NCBI GenBank assembly: GCA_036267635.1
Contig: DATAVR010000009.1
Span: forward strand, 13,122 to 77,121
Source: JADGRB01 sp036267635
GTDB taxonomy: Bacteria; Myxococcota_A; Polyangia; Fen-1088
Length of the DNA stretch: 64,000 nt
Direction: 5' to 3'
A program made the position numbers and the translations under genes. The notes below the pieces were generated by a model. That model worked only from the letters and a program-made list of their open reading frames with translations, did not search any database and was not told the origin of the DNA. Below are positions 8,129 through 16,503 of this stretch, one piece after another (positions within the stretch are counted from its first letter, which is position 1; every line of letters begins with the position of its first letter).

Positions 8129-9685
8129 ATGAACCGGACCCGCCTGAGCCTCGTTTTTGGTCTCGCCCTGCTGGGCGCCGCCGTCGGTTTCGGCGCCCGC
8201 ACGCCGTCGTCGGTGTTCGCGCCCGCCGCGGCTCAGGCGGCCGGCGCCGCCGTGACGCCCAAGACGGAGGCGCCCAACGAGGCACGGGCCCTCTCGCATG
8301 CCTTCTCCAACGTGGCGAAGGCTCTCGCTCCCTCGGTGGTCCGCATCGAGGTCGAGATGAGCGCCGGGCGCGGGATGGGGCCGCACGGCCGCGGGCCGCA
8401 GATGCCGAACGACGAAGGGGATGACGGCGGTGGTGGTGGCGACGACGAGGTCCCGCCGTTCTTCCGGCACTTCTTCCAGTTCGGCCCCGGCGGCGGAGGC
8501 GGCGGCATGCCGGCGCCCGGGCCGGCGCATGGCGTCGGCTCGGGATTCATCATCGACACGAACGGCGACGTGGTGACCAACCGACACGTCGTCCAGGGCG
8601 CCACCAAGGTGACGGTCACCATGAACGACGACAAGGAATACAGCGCGCACGTCGTCGGTAAGGACGCGCAGACCGACGTGGCCGTGGTGCGGCTCGACCA
8701 CCCGCCGTCGAACCTGGTGGTGGCGCGCCTCGGCGACTCCGACAAGCTGGAGGTGGGCGAGTGGGTCGTCGCTGTCGGCAGCCCCCTCGGCCTCGAGCAG
8801 ACGGTGACGGCCGGGATCGTGAGCGGCAAGGGGCGGCCGGGGCGCCACGTTCAAATGTCGGGGCGGCGCGTGCGCGGCTACATCCAGACCGACGCCAAGA
8901 TCAACCCGGGCAACTCGGGTGGGCCACTCGTCAACCTCGAGGGCGAGGTGGTCGGCGTCAACACGCTCATCCAGGTGGGCGCGGGCGGCGCCTACGGGTT
9001 CGCGATTCCGGTCAACGAGGTGCGGCGGGTGGCCCAGGCCTTGGTCAAGGACGGGCGCGTCCGCTACGCCTACCTCGGGCTCATGCTCACCGACATCAAG
9101 GATCTGGACGACGGGCAGAAGGCCAAGCTCGGCAAGGCGGTGCCAGCGTCGGGCGCTTTCGTCGCCGAGACGACGCCCGGCGGTCCCGCCGGCAAGGCCG
9201 GAATGCGCCCGGGCGACGTCATCACCGAGGTCAACGGTCAAAAGATCGTCGGCGCGGGCGACGTGGTCGACTACGTCTCGGACCAGCCGATCGGCGCGCG
9301 GGTCCTCCTGCACTACGTGCGCGACGGCCACCCCTCGCAGACGCAGGTGGCGCTCGGTGAGCTGCCGGACGAGGATCAGCGCCAGAACCCCGACGTGCAG
9401 GGGCAGGGGAAGCTCGGGCTCGCGCTGCAGACGTTGACGCCCGATGTGGCGGCCTCGCTGGGGATCGACCGCGGCACCAAGGGGGCGGTGATCACCGATG
9501 TCATCGCCGGCAGCCCGGCCGAGCAGGCGGGCCTGCATCCCGGTGACGTGATCGTCGAGGTGGATCGCCGGCCGGTGGGATCGGCCGACGAAGCGGTCGG
9601 CGCGCTGCATGGCGCGTCGAAGACTGGCGGACACCTGCTGCGCGTGCGCGGACCGAACGGAACGCGGTTCGTCACCGTCAAGTGA
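8129..9685 (+). CDS. degP: DegP/HtrA-type periplasmic serine protease with two PDZ domains
   Basis: This periplasmic protease/chaperone is 518 residues long. It has an N-terminal signal sequence (residues 1-38), a trypsin-like domain with triad His153, Asp183 and Ser263 (GNSGGPL), and two PDZ domains at about 312-410 and 426-516. A Gly/Asp-rich loop with FFRHFFQF (residues 95-130) resembles the LA loop of DegP. The ATG at 8129 is chosen because AAAGGA lies six bases upstream and the signal peptide starts there; the frame is open further upstream but lacks coding character. A second HtrA gene follows. A strong hairpin begins directly after the stop codon. Confidence 0.95.
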   Translation: MNRTRLSLVFGLALLGAAVGFGARTPSSVFAPAAAQAAGAAVTPKTEAPNEARALSHAFSNVAKALAPSVVRIEVEMSAGRGMGPHGRGPQMPNDEGDDGGGGGDDEVPPFFRHFFQFGPGGGGGGMPAPGPAHGVGSGFIIDTNGDVVTNRHVVQGATKVTVTMNDDKEYSAHVVGKDAQTDVAVVRLDHPPSNLVVARLGDSDKLEVGEWVVAVGSPLGLEQTVTAGIVSGKGRPGRHVQMSGRRVRGYIQTDAKINPGNSGGPLVNLEGEVVGVNTLIQVGAGGAYGFAIPVNEVRRVAQALVKDGRVRYAYLGLMLTDIKDLDDGQKAKLGKAVPASGAFVAETTPGGPAGKAGMRPGDVITEVNGQKIVGAGDVVDYVSDQPIGARVLLHYVRDGHPSQTQVALGELPDEDQRQNPDVQGQGKLGLALQTLTPDVAASLGIDRGTKGAVITDVIAGSPAEQAGLHPGDVIVEVDRRPVGSADEAVGALHGASKTGGHLLRVRGPNGTRFVTVK

Positions 9686-9707
9686 CGGCCGCGGCCGGGC
9701 GCGGCCG
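9686..9707 (+). terminator. GC-rich hairpin directly after degP stop codon
   Basis: CGGCCGCG and its reverse complement form an 8 bp stem with a 6-base loop, starting at the base after the TGA. The following bases (CCGTTCGT) are not a clear T-run, so it is either a weak intrinsic terminator or a 3' stabilising stem between the two HtrA genes. Confidence 0.5.
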
Positions 9708-9810
9708 CCGTTCGTAACGGGGCGTTGCCGCGCCCATCCAATCGGTAGGGCGAATCGCCTCCCGACTCGGGGCACGCCTGATGCTTTTCCCCGACGGCGA
9801 GGGATCGCCG

Positions 9811-10974
9811 ATGCAAGCATCGTGGTTGTGTACGGTTGGGGTCGTGCTCGCCGGGGCCTGGACCGCGCCTTCCCCTCGGGCCGGGACGACGACGTCGGCG
9901 GTCGAGCCGACAGTCGCGCCCTCTTCCACGCAGGTCCTGTCGCACTCCTTCGCAACGGTGGCGCAGGCAATCGCGCCGTCGGTCGTTCGGCTGGAGGTGA
10001 GCGGGGCCCGGGACGAAGCGACGGGGTCGGGAGTCCTGCTCGACACCCGGGGTGACGTCGTCACGAGCGGCCACCTGTTCGACGACTGGTCGGCGCCGAC
10101 GGCGGGGGGCGACGCGGAGCCGATCGCGGTCGTGCTGATGGATGGACGCAAGCTGGGCGCCGAGCTCATCGGTCTCGACGCCGACAGCGACGTGGCGGTC
10201 GTGCGAATGTTCGAGCCGCCCCACGACCTCTCGGCCGCGCGCTTCGGAGACTCGGATGGCGCTGCGGTCGGGGAGTGGGTGCTGGCCGTCGGCAGCCCGC
10301 TCGGGCTCGACCAGACCATCACCGCCGGGATCATCAGCAGCCGGCCCCAGGTCGAAGAGGGGGGAAGCCCTTCGCAGCGCAGCTATCTCCTGACCGACGC
10401 CAACGTCAACCCCGGTGACTCCGGGGGACCGCTCGTCGACCTCGACGGTGAGGTGGTGGGGTTGACGACGGCGATCAGCGCCGGCCCCGGGGGTAGCTAC
10501 GGCTACGCCATCCCCATCAATCGCGTGCGGCGCGTGGCGCAGGCGCTCATCAAGGACGGCCGCGTCGTCCATCCTTACATCGGGGTCGGGCTGCGGGACC
10601 CGCGCGATCTCGACAGCGGCGAACGGCGCAGCCTCGGCACGATTCCCACCCGCGGCGCGCTCATCAGCCATGTCTGGCGCGGAGCTCCTGCCGCGCGCGC
10701 CGGTCTGCGCCGCGGAGACGTCATCACCTCCGCCGACAACAGCGAAATTCCTGCGCCTGGAGATCTGGTGGCCCTCATCGCGCGTCAAGACGTGGGGGCG
10801 CAGGTCGTCATCGGGTTCGTCCGCGACGGGAGCAAAAGGGTCGTCCGGCTCTCCATCGGCGAGCTGCCGCCGGCTGAGGCCGGTGGATCGGCTCAGCCGG
10901 CGGCCGACCCGCTCTCCAGGCGGATTTCGGTGATTTCGGCCGGCGCACCGAGGCGCATCGGCGGGCCCCAGTAA
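9811..10974 (+). CDS. HtrA/DegQ-like serine protease with one PDZ domain
   Basis: This is a second periplasmic trypsin-like protease, 387 residues from ATG 9811. That start is preferred to the ATG at 9781 because GAGGGA lies seven bases before it and it begins a clear signal peptide (residues 1-24). The triad is His88 (in TSGHLF), Asp127 and Ser204 (GDSGGPL); one PDZ domain covers about residues 250-345, as in DegS. It is clearly related to the preceding gene (shared GSPLGL, PGxSGGPLV and YGFAIP/YGYAIP blocks), so the pair probably arose by tandem duplication followed by loss of PDZ2. The last 27 codons overlap the convergent metallophosphoesterase gene by 82 bp and have no family counterpart. 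Confidence 0.92.
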   Translation: MQASWLCTVGVVLAGAWTAPSPRAGTTTSAVEPTVAPSSTQVLSHSFATVAQAIAPSVVRLEVSGARDEATGSGVLLDTRGDVVTSGHLFDDWSAPTAGGDAEPIAVVLMDGRKLGAELIGLDADSDVAVVRMFEPPHDLSAARFGDSDGAAVGEWVLAVGSPLGLDQTITAGIISSRPQVEEGGSPSQRSYLLTDANVNPGDSGGPLVDLDGEVVGLTTAISAGPGGSYGYAIPINRVRRVAQALIKDGRVVHPYIGVGLRDPRDLDSGERRSLGTIPTRGALISHVWRGAPAARAGLRRGDVITSADNSEIPAPGDLVALIARQDVGAQVVIGFVRDGSKRVVRLSIGELPPAEAGGSAQPAADPLSRRISVISAGAPRRIGGPQ

Positions 10975-12071
10975 CCGGTGCCACGGCTGACGTAGATCTG
11001 GGAGTTCCCCCGGCGGTGGAGCCCCGCCACGAACGGCTGCTGCAGCCGGACGATGAAGTTGAATGGCCAGATCTGACCTCCGTGAGTATGGCCGGAGAGC
11101 TGCAGCCCGACCCCGAACGGCTGGGCGTCGAGAAACGTCCTTGGCTGGTGCGCGAGCAGGACCAGCTCACGATCCGGGTTGCGATTGCCGATGGCCTGCG
11201 TCAAGGCGCTCTGCGGCGCGGGGCCCCCGTAATGAACCGCCGAGCGATCGTCCACGCCCGCAAGATCGAAGCCGGCGGACTCGTTGCCAATCGACACCCT
11301 CTCGTTTCGCAATACGCGAATGCCGATTCGATTGAGCTCCGTCGCCCATGCCTCAGCGTCGGAGAAGTATTCATGGTTGCCGGTCACGAAGAACACACCG
11401 TGAGGCGCTCGCAGCTTCCTCAATGGCTCAATCGCCGAGGCCAGGTGGGCGACCGCTCCGTCAACGAGGTCGCCGGTGATTGCGATGAGGTCCGGCGCCA
11501 GGGCGTTGGCGTGGGCCACGATTTCCTCGACAAAGCTCCGGCCGATCGTCGGACCGACGTGGATATCCGTGAGCTGGACGATCCGGAATCCGTCCTGCTG
11601 CGGCGGGAGGCGGGCCAGCCGGACACCTACCTTCCGGACCTCGACCGGCTTCCTCACTGACCGGAGGGCCGTCGCCGCGAGACCGGCGACGAGGATCCCC
11701 GACACCGCGGCGGTGGCCCGGGCCAAAAGAGCGCGTCGCTGAGCATCGACGGGTTGCGCCGCAGCGAGGCGACGGCCGAGCGCCACGACCAGGCGCAAGA
11801 GATCCGTCGAAACGATCACCATGAGCAGCAGAAACATGACGCCCAACCAAACGTAACCGGTCCAAACCAACCCCCGTCGCAGGTCTCCCGCTCCGCGTCC
11901 CAATATCAATGAGATGGGCACGCTCATGGCGAGCAACGCGAGAAGCGTGCCACCCGCCCTGCTCCAAGCGGGCGTCCAGCGCGGATCTCGGATCAACCGC
12001 ACCCACAGGTAGTAATGAATCCCGGCGAGCAAACTGAATGCGACCGCAATGAACGTAAAGAAGCGACTCAC
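10893..12071 (-). CDS. Membrane-anchored metallophosphoesterase (YkuE-like)
   Basis: This calcineurin-like phosphoesterase has an N-terminal membrane region of four hydrophobic segments (about residues 1-150) and a catalytic domain after it. The metal-binding motifs appear in order: TDIHVG, GDLVDG, TGNHEY, AHQP and SGHTHGG. This set is typical of the YkuE group, some of which act on UDP-sugar lipid precursors; the substrate here is not known. The start is uncertain. GTG 12071 has GGAGG just upstream and removes a basic 12-residue leader, while TTG 12107 would give 404 residues. The 3' end overlaps the HtrA gene convergently. Confidence 0.88.
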   Translation of the reverse strand: MSRFFTFIAVAFSLLAGIHYYLWVRLIRDPRWTPAWSRAGGTLLALLAMSVPISLILGRGAGDLRRGLVWTGYVWLGVMFLLLMVIVSTDLLRLVVALGRRLAAAQPVDAQRRALLARATAAVSGILVAGLAATALRSVRKPVEVRKVGVRLARLPPQQDGFRIVQLTDIHVGPTIGRSFVEEIVAHANALAPDLIAITGDLVDGAVAHLASAIEPLRKLRAPHGVFFVTGNHEYFSDAEAWATELNRIGIRVLRNERVSIGNESAGFDLAGVDDRSAVHYGGPAPQSALTQAIGNRNPDRELVLLAHQPRTFLDAQPFGVGLQLSGHTHGGQIWPFNFIVRLQQPFVAGLHRRGNSQIYVSRGTGYWGPPMRLGAPAEITEIRLESGSAAG

Positions 12072-12173
12072 GGACCTCCGTTTTGACACGCACCGACGGC
12101 GAATCAAGCCTTTTGCGTTTGCATCGTCGATTGTTCGCGGTTAGTCTGCGCGCGCAACCAGGGGGAAAACGCG

Positions 12174-12521
12174 ATGCCGAGAAGGACCGACGTTCAGGAT
12201 CTTGTCCAACAGTTTGTCGATAGATTGTCGTCTTTGATCGAAGAGGACACCGTAGCGCGCGCGAGAGACGCCGTCATGGCGGCTTTTGGCGGACATGCAC
12301 CGGCCGGAGTGCAGCTGCGCACCGCCGGTAAGGGCCTGCAGGGCGCACGCAAACGGCGGAAGGGGCCGATCCAGCTCTGTCCAGTGCCGGGTTGCACGAA
12401 TCGCGCGGCGCCGGTCTTCGGGATGGTCTGCTCCAAACACAAGGACCTCCCCAAGGCGGAGATCAAGAAACACCGGGAGGCGCGTCGCGCCCAGAAGGCC
12501 AAGGCCAAGAAGGCAGCCTGA
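12174..12521 (+). CDS. Small zinc-binding, basic-tailed protein of unknown function
   Basis: This 115-residue protein has an amphipathic N-terminal helix and a central zinc-finger-like module with Cys69-x4-Cys74, then Cys86-x2-His89. A strongly basic Lys/Arg/Ala tail follows. The combination suggests nucleic-acid or ribosome binding, but I do not recognise a named family. The Cys-x4-Cys first knuckle (CPVPGC) closely resembles the units of the eight-ribbon protein at 58812-60431. The ATG is preceded by GGGGGA. It is divergent from the metallophosphoesterase gene. TAGTCT about 30 bp upstream is a possible -10. Confidence 0.7.
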   Translation: MPRRTDVQDLVQQFVDRLSSLIEEDTVARARDAVMAAFGGHAPAGVQLRTAGKGLQGARKRRKGPIQLCPVPGCTNRAAPVFGMVCSKHKDLPKAEIKKHREARRAQKAKAKKAA

Positions 12522-12589
12522 GGGCGGCCGGGGGGGCGAAGCCGCGGCGTCGTGAAGACCGCCACCGGGCCCCGTTTTTCACGGCTTGT

Positions 12590-12675
12590 GTGGCGCGCGC
12601 GCCACGTCACAGCCTCCTCCGCCGGGCACCTGTCTGAGAATTCCCAATAGTTTTCGGTGCCTGGCGTTGGCACCG
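12590..12675 (+). promoter_or_regulatory. Palindrome and hairpin upstream of the Crp/Fnr gene
   Basis: A perfect 16 bp palindrome with half-site GTGGCGCG lies at 12590-12605. A 7 bp stem, CGGTGCC with its complement and a 7-base loop, lies at 12655-12675. Both are in the 197 bp gap before the Crp/Fnr-type regulator. The palindrome is a candidate operator (possibly autoregulation) and the hairpin a candidate leader structure; neither matches a consensus I know. Confidence 0.4.
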
Positions 12676-12718
12676 GCGTTGCGATGGAGATGCGGCCGAA
12701 GCCCAAGGAGGCGAGCAT

Positions 12719-13465
12719 ATGGCCATCGCATCAGCAACGCTGGATTTCGATCCCTTCGGAAAGTTGATGAGGCCGGCTGTGCCGGCCGACGCTCCGATCA
12801 TGGAGGCGCTCAGAGCGTGTCCACAGATGGAACGGGCGTCGGCGGAGGCGCTCCGGACGCTCGCGCGCGACGCCACTCTGCGGGCGCTCGGGCGGGGGGC
12901 GAACATCGCACCACAGGGCGGGCGCCTCGACGCCGCCGTCTTGGTGGTGCGCGGTAAGGTTCGGGCCGTCTGCCGCGCCGTCAACGGTCGGGAGATCTCG
13001 ATGGAGGTGTTTCGCGCCGGCGATCTGATCGCCGACGGAGCGCTGGCGCCCGAGACGCCGCTGGCCCACGACTGGGAGGCGGTCGAGGCTTCGACACTCC
13101 TGATCATCTCCCGGGAGGCATTTCTCAGCTGCGTCCGGGCGACGCCCGATCTGGCGCTGGGGCTGGCGGCCGAGCTCGTCGCACGGCTCGAGCGGTCGAA
13201 GCAGCTCGCCACCGGTCTGGCTCTGGCGGGGGTTCAGGAGCGGGTCGTCTCGCGTCTGGTCGCCATCGGTCGCCAGGACGGAACGTCCGGGCCCGATGGG
13301 CTCCTGATCCGGAATCGTCCCACGCAGCAGGATTTGGCCAACCAGATCGGGGCCTGCCGCGAGACGGTCTCGCGTACGGTTTCGGAGCTGGTCCGTCAGG
13401 GGCTGCTCACGCCGCGCGGGCGTTCGCTGCTGGTCAGCAAGCGGCTCGTCGAAAACGCCGCCTGA
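12719..13465 (+). CDS. Crp/Fnr-family transcriptional regulator
   Basis: This 248-residue regulator has an N-terminal cyclic-nucleotide-binding-type beta barrel (about 30-150), a long dimerisation helix, and a C-terminal winged helix-turn-helix (about 175-240). The recognition region reads TQQDLANQIGACRETVSRTVSEL, here split as TQQDLANQIG and ACRETVSRTV. No FNR-type N-terminal cysteine cluster is present, so it is not an iron-sulfur oxygen sensor. The residues around the phosphate-binding cassette are not the CRP consensus, so cAMP binding is doubtful. AAGGAGG precedes the ATG at ideal spacing. It stands upstream of alr and the mla genes on the same strand, but no regulatory link is shown. 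Confidence 0.9.
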   Translation: MAIASATLDFDPFGKLMRPAVPADAPIMEALRACPQMERASAEALRTLARDATLRALGRGANIAPQGGRLDAAVLVVRGKVRAVCRAVNGREISMEVFRAGDLIADGALAPETPLAHDWEAVEASTLLIISREAFLSCVRATPDLALGLAAELVARLERSKQLATGLALAGVQERVVSRLVAIGRQDGTSGPDGLLIRNRPTQQDLANQIGACRETVSRTVSELVRQGLLTPRGRSLLVSKRLVENAA

Positions 13466-13553
13466 CCGCAACCGCGCTCGGCGCCCCGGCCGAGATTCGA
13501 AACGCACGGCAAGAATTGACGCTGCGTCGAGCGCGGGTGAAACTTTGTAGGGT

Positions 13554-14789
13554 TTGGCCAGCCAACCCAAAGTCGGTGGGGCTGCGGCAGAGGGGATCCG
13601 CGTCCCGTTTGCCGAAGTCGACATCCGCACCTCCATCCGCCCGACGGTCGCCGAGATCGATCTCGGCGCCGTGCAGCGCAACCTGGCGCGGGTCCGCCAG
13701 GCGGTCGGGCCCGGAGTGCGGATCTTCGGCGTGGTCAAGGCAGACGCCTACGGGCATGGAGCGGTTGCCGTGGCGCGGGCTCTGGAGCCGCTTTGCAACG
13801 CGCTCGCGGTCTCGCTGGTCGAAGAGGGGCTCGAGCTCCGCGCAGCGGGAATTCGCGCGCCCATTGTCGTGCTCGGCGCCTACTACAACCGGCATCAAGA
13901 TGAGGTTCTCGGTGAGCGATTGACGCCGGTCGTCTACGACCGGGCCGATCTGGAGAAGTTCGCGGCGGCGGCTGCCCGCCGGAACCGCCCGGCGGAGGTT
14001 CACCTCAAGATCGACACCGGGATGAGCCGCCTGGGACTGCCGCCTGGAGATCTCGAGGCGACGTTGGCGCGTCTCTCCGCGCTCCCGGCGCTCCGGCTCT
14101 CTGGCCTCTGCACGCACTTTGCGTCGGCGGACCTGGCTGACGCCGGCACCACCGAAGTGGCTCTTGCCCAGTTCCAACGGGGGCTCGACCGCGCCGCGCA
14201 GCTCGGCTTTCACAACCTGGTCAACCATGCGGCCAACAGCGCGGCGGCCGTCCGCTTCCCCGCGGCGCGGCTCGACGCGGTCAGGCCCGGCCTCGCGCTC
14301 TACGGCGCGATGCCCTCGGAGATCGTCTCCCTGGTCGGCCTCGAAGGGGCACTGGCGCTTCGTACGCGGGTGATGGCGGTGCGTGACGTCGCTGTCGGCG
14401 CCGGGGTCAGCTATGGCGGGATCTGGCGCGCGGCACGCCCCTCGCGGGTGGCGACCCTGCCGATCGGCTATGCCGACGGCTACCCCCGCCACGTCAGCGG
14501 CGCCGCGGTCCTGCTCGGCGGACAGCGGGTCCCGATCGTCGGGGCGGTCTGCATGGACATGCTGATGATCGACGTGACCGACCTGCCGGCCTCCGCGCTG
14601 GATGGCCCGGTGACGTTGATCGGACGCGACGGCCGCCAGGAGATCACCGTCGACGATCTGGCGCGCTGGGCGGGGACCGTGAGCTACGAGATCCTGTGCG
14701 GGATCTCCAAACGGGTACCGCGCGTCCTGAAGGACGCCGCGGTGACCGTTTCTCCTGGACCGACGCGGCCGCCGACGGGCGGGCCATGA
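13554..14789 (+). CDS. alr: Alanine racemase
   Basis: This PLP enzyme interconverts L- and D-alanine for peptidoglycan synthesis in the cytosol. It has 411 residues: an N-terminal TIM barrel with the PLP lysine Lys62 in VKADAYGHG, the catalytic Tyr287 in GVSYGGIW, and a C-terminal beta domain with GAVCMDM. An in-frame TAG at 13548 leaves TTG 13554 as the only conventional start, and no clear Shine-Dalgarno sequence precedes it. About 28 residues lie before the conserved domain. The stop overlaps the mlaE start as ATGA, so the lipid transporter genes are probably translated together with it. Confidence 0.93.
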   Translation: MASQPKVGGAAAEGIRVPFAEVDIRTSIRPTVAEIDLGAVQRNLARVRQAVGPGVRIFGVVKADAYGHGAVAVARALEPLCNALAVSLVEEGLELRAAGIRAPIVVLGAYYNRHQDEVLGERLTPVVYDRADLEKFAAAAARRNRPAEVHLKIDTGMSRLGLPPGDLEATLARLSALPALRLSGLCTHFASADLADAGTTEVALAQFQRGLDRAAQLGFHNLVNHAANSAAAVRFPAARLDAVRPGLALYGAMPSEIVSLVGLEGALALRTRVMAVRDVAVGAGVSYGGIWRAARPSRVATLPIGYADGYPRHVSGAAVLLGGQRVPIVGAVCMDMLMIDVTDLPASALDGPVTLIGRDGRQEITVDDLARWAGTVSYEILCGISKRVPRVLKDAAVTVSPGPTRPPTGGP

Positions 14790-15652
14790 CCGCCCCCTCC
14801 TCCGTGGACGGCGCGCCCGGCGAAGAGCCGGGGACGCGTTCCAAGACCGCAACAAAGATCGCCACCGCCTTGATCGAGGCAGCCGTCGCGCCCGTGCGTT
14901 CGATGCTGACCTACGCGGGCGATCGCACCCTGCTGCTCTCGAGCGCGGTGGCTGGCCTCTTTCGCAAGCCGTTCCGATTGCGGCTGTTTCTGGAGCAGAT
15001 GGACTTCGTCGGGGTGGGGTCGCTCCCCATCATCTGTCTGGTCGGCCTGTTTTCGGGGGCGGTCTCGGCCCAGCAGGCGATCGCCGCCTTGCGCATCTTC
15101 AATCAGGAGCGGTTCGTCGGGGCGACCGTGGGGATCTCGCTGGCGCAGGAGCTGGCACCGGTGTTCACGGCGCTCATGATCACCGCGCGCGCCGGCTCGG
15201 GCATGGCCACCGAGCTCGGCTCGATGCGCATCACCGAGCAGATCGACGCGCTCACCACCTTCGCCGTCGATCCGATCCAGTACCTCGTGACGCCGCGGAT
15301 CGTGGCCACGGTCTTGATGATGCCGGTCATGACGATGGTCTTCAACATCGTGGGCCTGTTGGGGGCCTACGCCTATTCGATCTACTTCGAGCACATCGAT
15401 CTCGGTCAATTCATCCAGCAGTTCACCTACTGGACCGACCCCAAGGACTACATGATCGGGATGACGAAGGCGGCGGTCTTCGGCGTGACGCTCTCGGTGG
15501 CCGCCTGCTATCAGGGGTTCCACGTCCGCGGCGGCGCGAAGGAGGTGGGGCTTGCCACGACGAGGGCTGTGGTTGCAGGCTCCGTGTCGGTTCTGGTGTC
15601 CGACTACTTTCTGATCGATATCTTCCACATCCTTTGGCCCTATCAATCTTGA
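14786..15652 (+). CDS. mlaE: MlaE-family ABC transporter permease
   Basis: This is the inner-membrane permease of the Mla (MCE) phospholipid transport system, 288 residues with about six hydrophobic segments. The family signature covers roughly residues 118-152 and contains ELAPVFTALMI, ARAGSGMATELG and MRITEQIDAL. The ATG overlaps the alr stop (ATGA), which supports this start over an in-frame ATG 90 bp upstream inside alr. It partners with the ATPase and MCE protein encoded next. No mlaB or mlaC gene is present in the window. Confidence 0.94.
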   Translation: MTAPSSVDGAPGEEPGTRSKTATKIATALIEAAVAPVRSMLTYAGDRTLLLSSAVAGLFRKPFRLRLFLEQMDFVGVGSLPIICLVGLFSGAVSAQQAIAALRIFNQERFVGATVGISLAQELAPVFTALMITARAGSGMATELGSMRITEQIDALTTFAVDPIQYLVTPRIVATVLMMPVMTMVFNIVGLLGAYAYSIYFEHIDLGQFIQQFTYWTDPKDYMIGMTKAAVFGVTLSVAACYQGFHVRGGAKEVGLATTRAVVAGSVSVLVSDYFLIDIFHILWPYQS

Positions 15653-16503
15653 GTCCGCAAAACGCCAATCCGCCCGCCGTCGTCGATCCGTCCGCGGGCG
15701 GCGGCGCCCTCGCGGTGCGAGATGAGCGCTGGCAGATCCGAGTGCGCGGGCTGCACAAGAGCTTTCCCCCGCAGCACGTGCTTCGCGGCGTCGATCTCGA
15801 CATCGAGCGTGGCCGGACGAACATCATCATCGGCGGTTCCGGACAGGGGAAGTCGGTGCTGATGAAGCATCTCATGGGGTTGCTCAAGCCCGACGCCGGC
15901 CAGATCTGGGTCGACGGCGTCGACGTCGTGCCGTTCGGCGATCAGGAGATGGGGAAGCTGCGACGAAAGTACGGGATGGTGTTCCAGTATGCGGCGCTGT
16001 TCGACTCCATGAACGTCGTCGAGAACATCGCCTTCCCGTTGCTCGAGCGATACCACCTTCCGAAGTCCGAAGTGATGGAGCGGGTCCGCGACCTGCTGAA
16101 GCGCCTCGATCTGGAGAACGTCGGCGGCATCGAGCAGAAGTTTCCGCCCGAGCTCTCCGGCGGACAGCGCAAACGGGTCGGGCTGGCCCGGGCGCTCATC
16201 GACCGGCCGGAGATCCTGCTCTATGACGAGCCGACGACCGGTCTCGACCCGGTGGCCACCAAGAACGTCGACGAGATGATTCGCCGCACCGCCGACGAGT
16301 TCGGCGTCACCTCGGTGGTCATCTCGCACGACATGGCCTCGACGTTCCGGATCGGCGATCGCATCTCGATGCTCGCCGGCGGGAAGATCATCGTGAGCGG
16401 CACGCCGGAGGAGGTGCTGCAGAGCCAGCTCCCGCCGTTGCGCGAGTTCGTGGAGATGTCGGGCCTCGTCGCGCCGGGCTCCGGATCGGGGGCACAGGCG
16501 TGA
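15649..16503 (+). CDS. mlaF: MlaF-family ABC transporter ATP-binding protein
   Basis: This ATPase powers the Mla lipid transporter on the cytosolic side. It has 284 residues with Walker A GGSGQGKS, signature LSGGQRKR, Walker B ILLYDEP followed by TTGLDP, and the H-loop in ISHDM. The TTG at 15649 overlaps the mlaE stop as TTGA, matching the ATGA and GTGA junctions of the neighbouring genes. A TTG five codons upstream is the alternative. About 30 residues precede the ABC domain. Confidence 0.93.
   Translation: MSPQNANPPAVVDPSAGGGALAVRDERWQIRVRGLHKSFPPQHVLRGVDLDIERGRTNIIIGGSGQGKSVLMKHLMGLLKPDAGQIWVDGVDVVPFGDQEMGKLRRKYGMVFQYAALFDSMNVVENIAFPLLERYHLPKSEVMERVRDLLKRLDLENVGGIEQKFPPELSGGQRKRVGLARALIDRPEILLYDEPTTGLDPVATKNVDEMIRRTADEFGVTSVVISHDMASTFRIGDRISMLAGGKIIVSGTPEEVLQSQLPPLREFVEMSGLVAPGSGSGAQA

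Noticed and set aside
12587..12611. CRP-type site TGTG...CACA
   Set aside because: The two half-sites are out of register with the central palindrome and spaced 17 bases apart, not the 6-8 of a CRP site.
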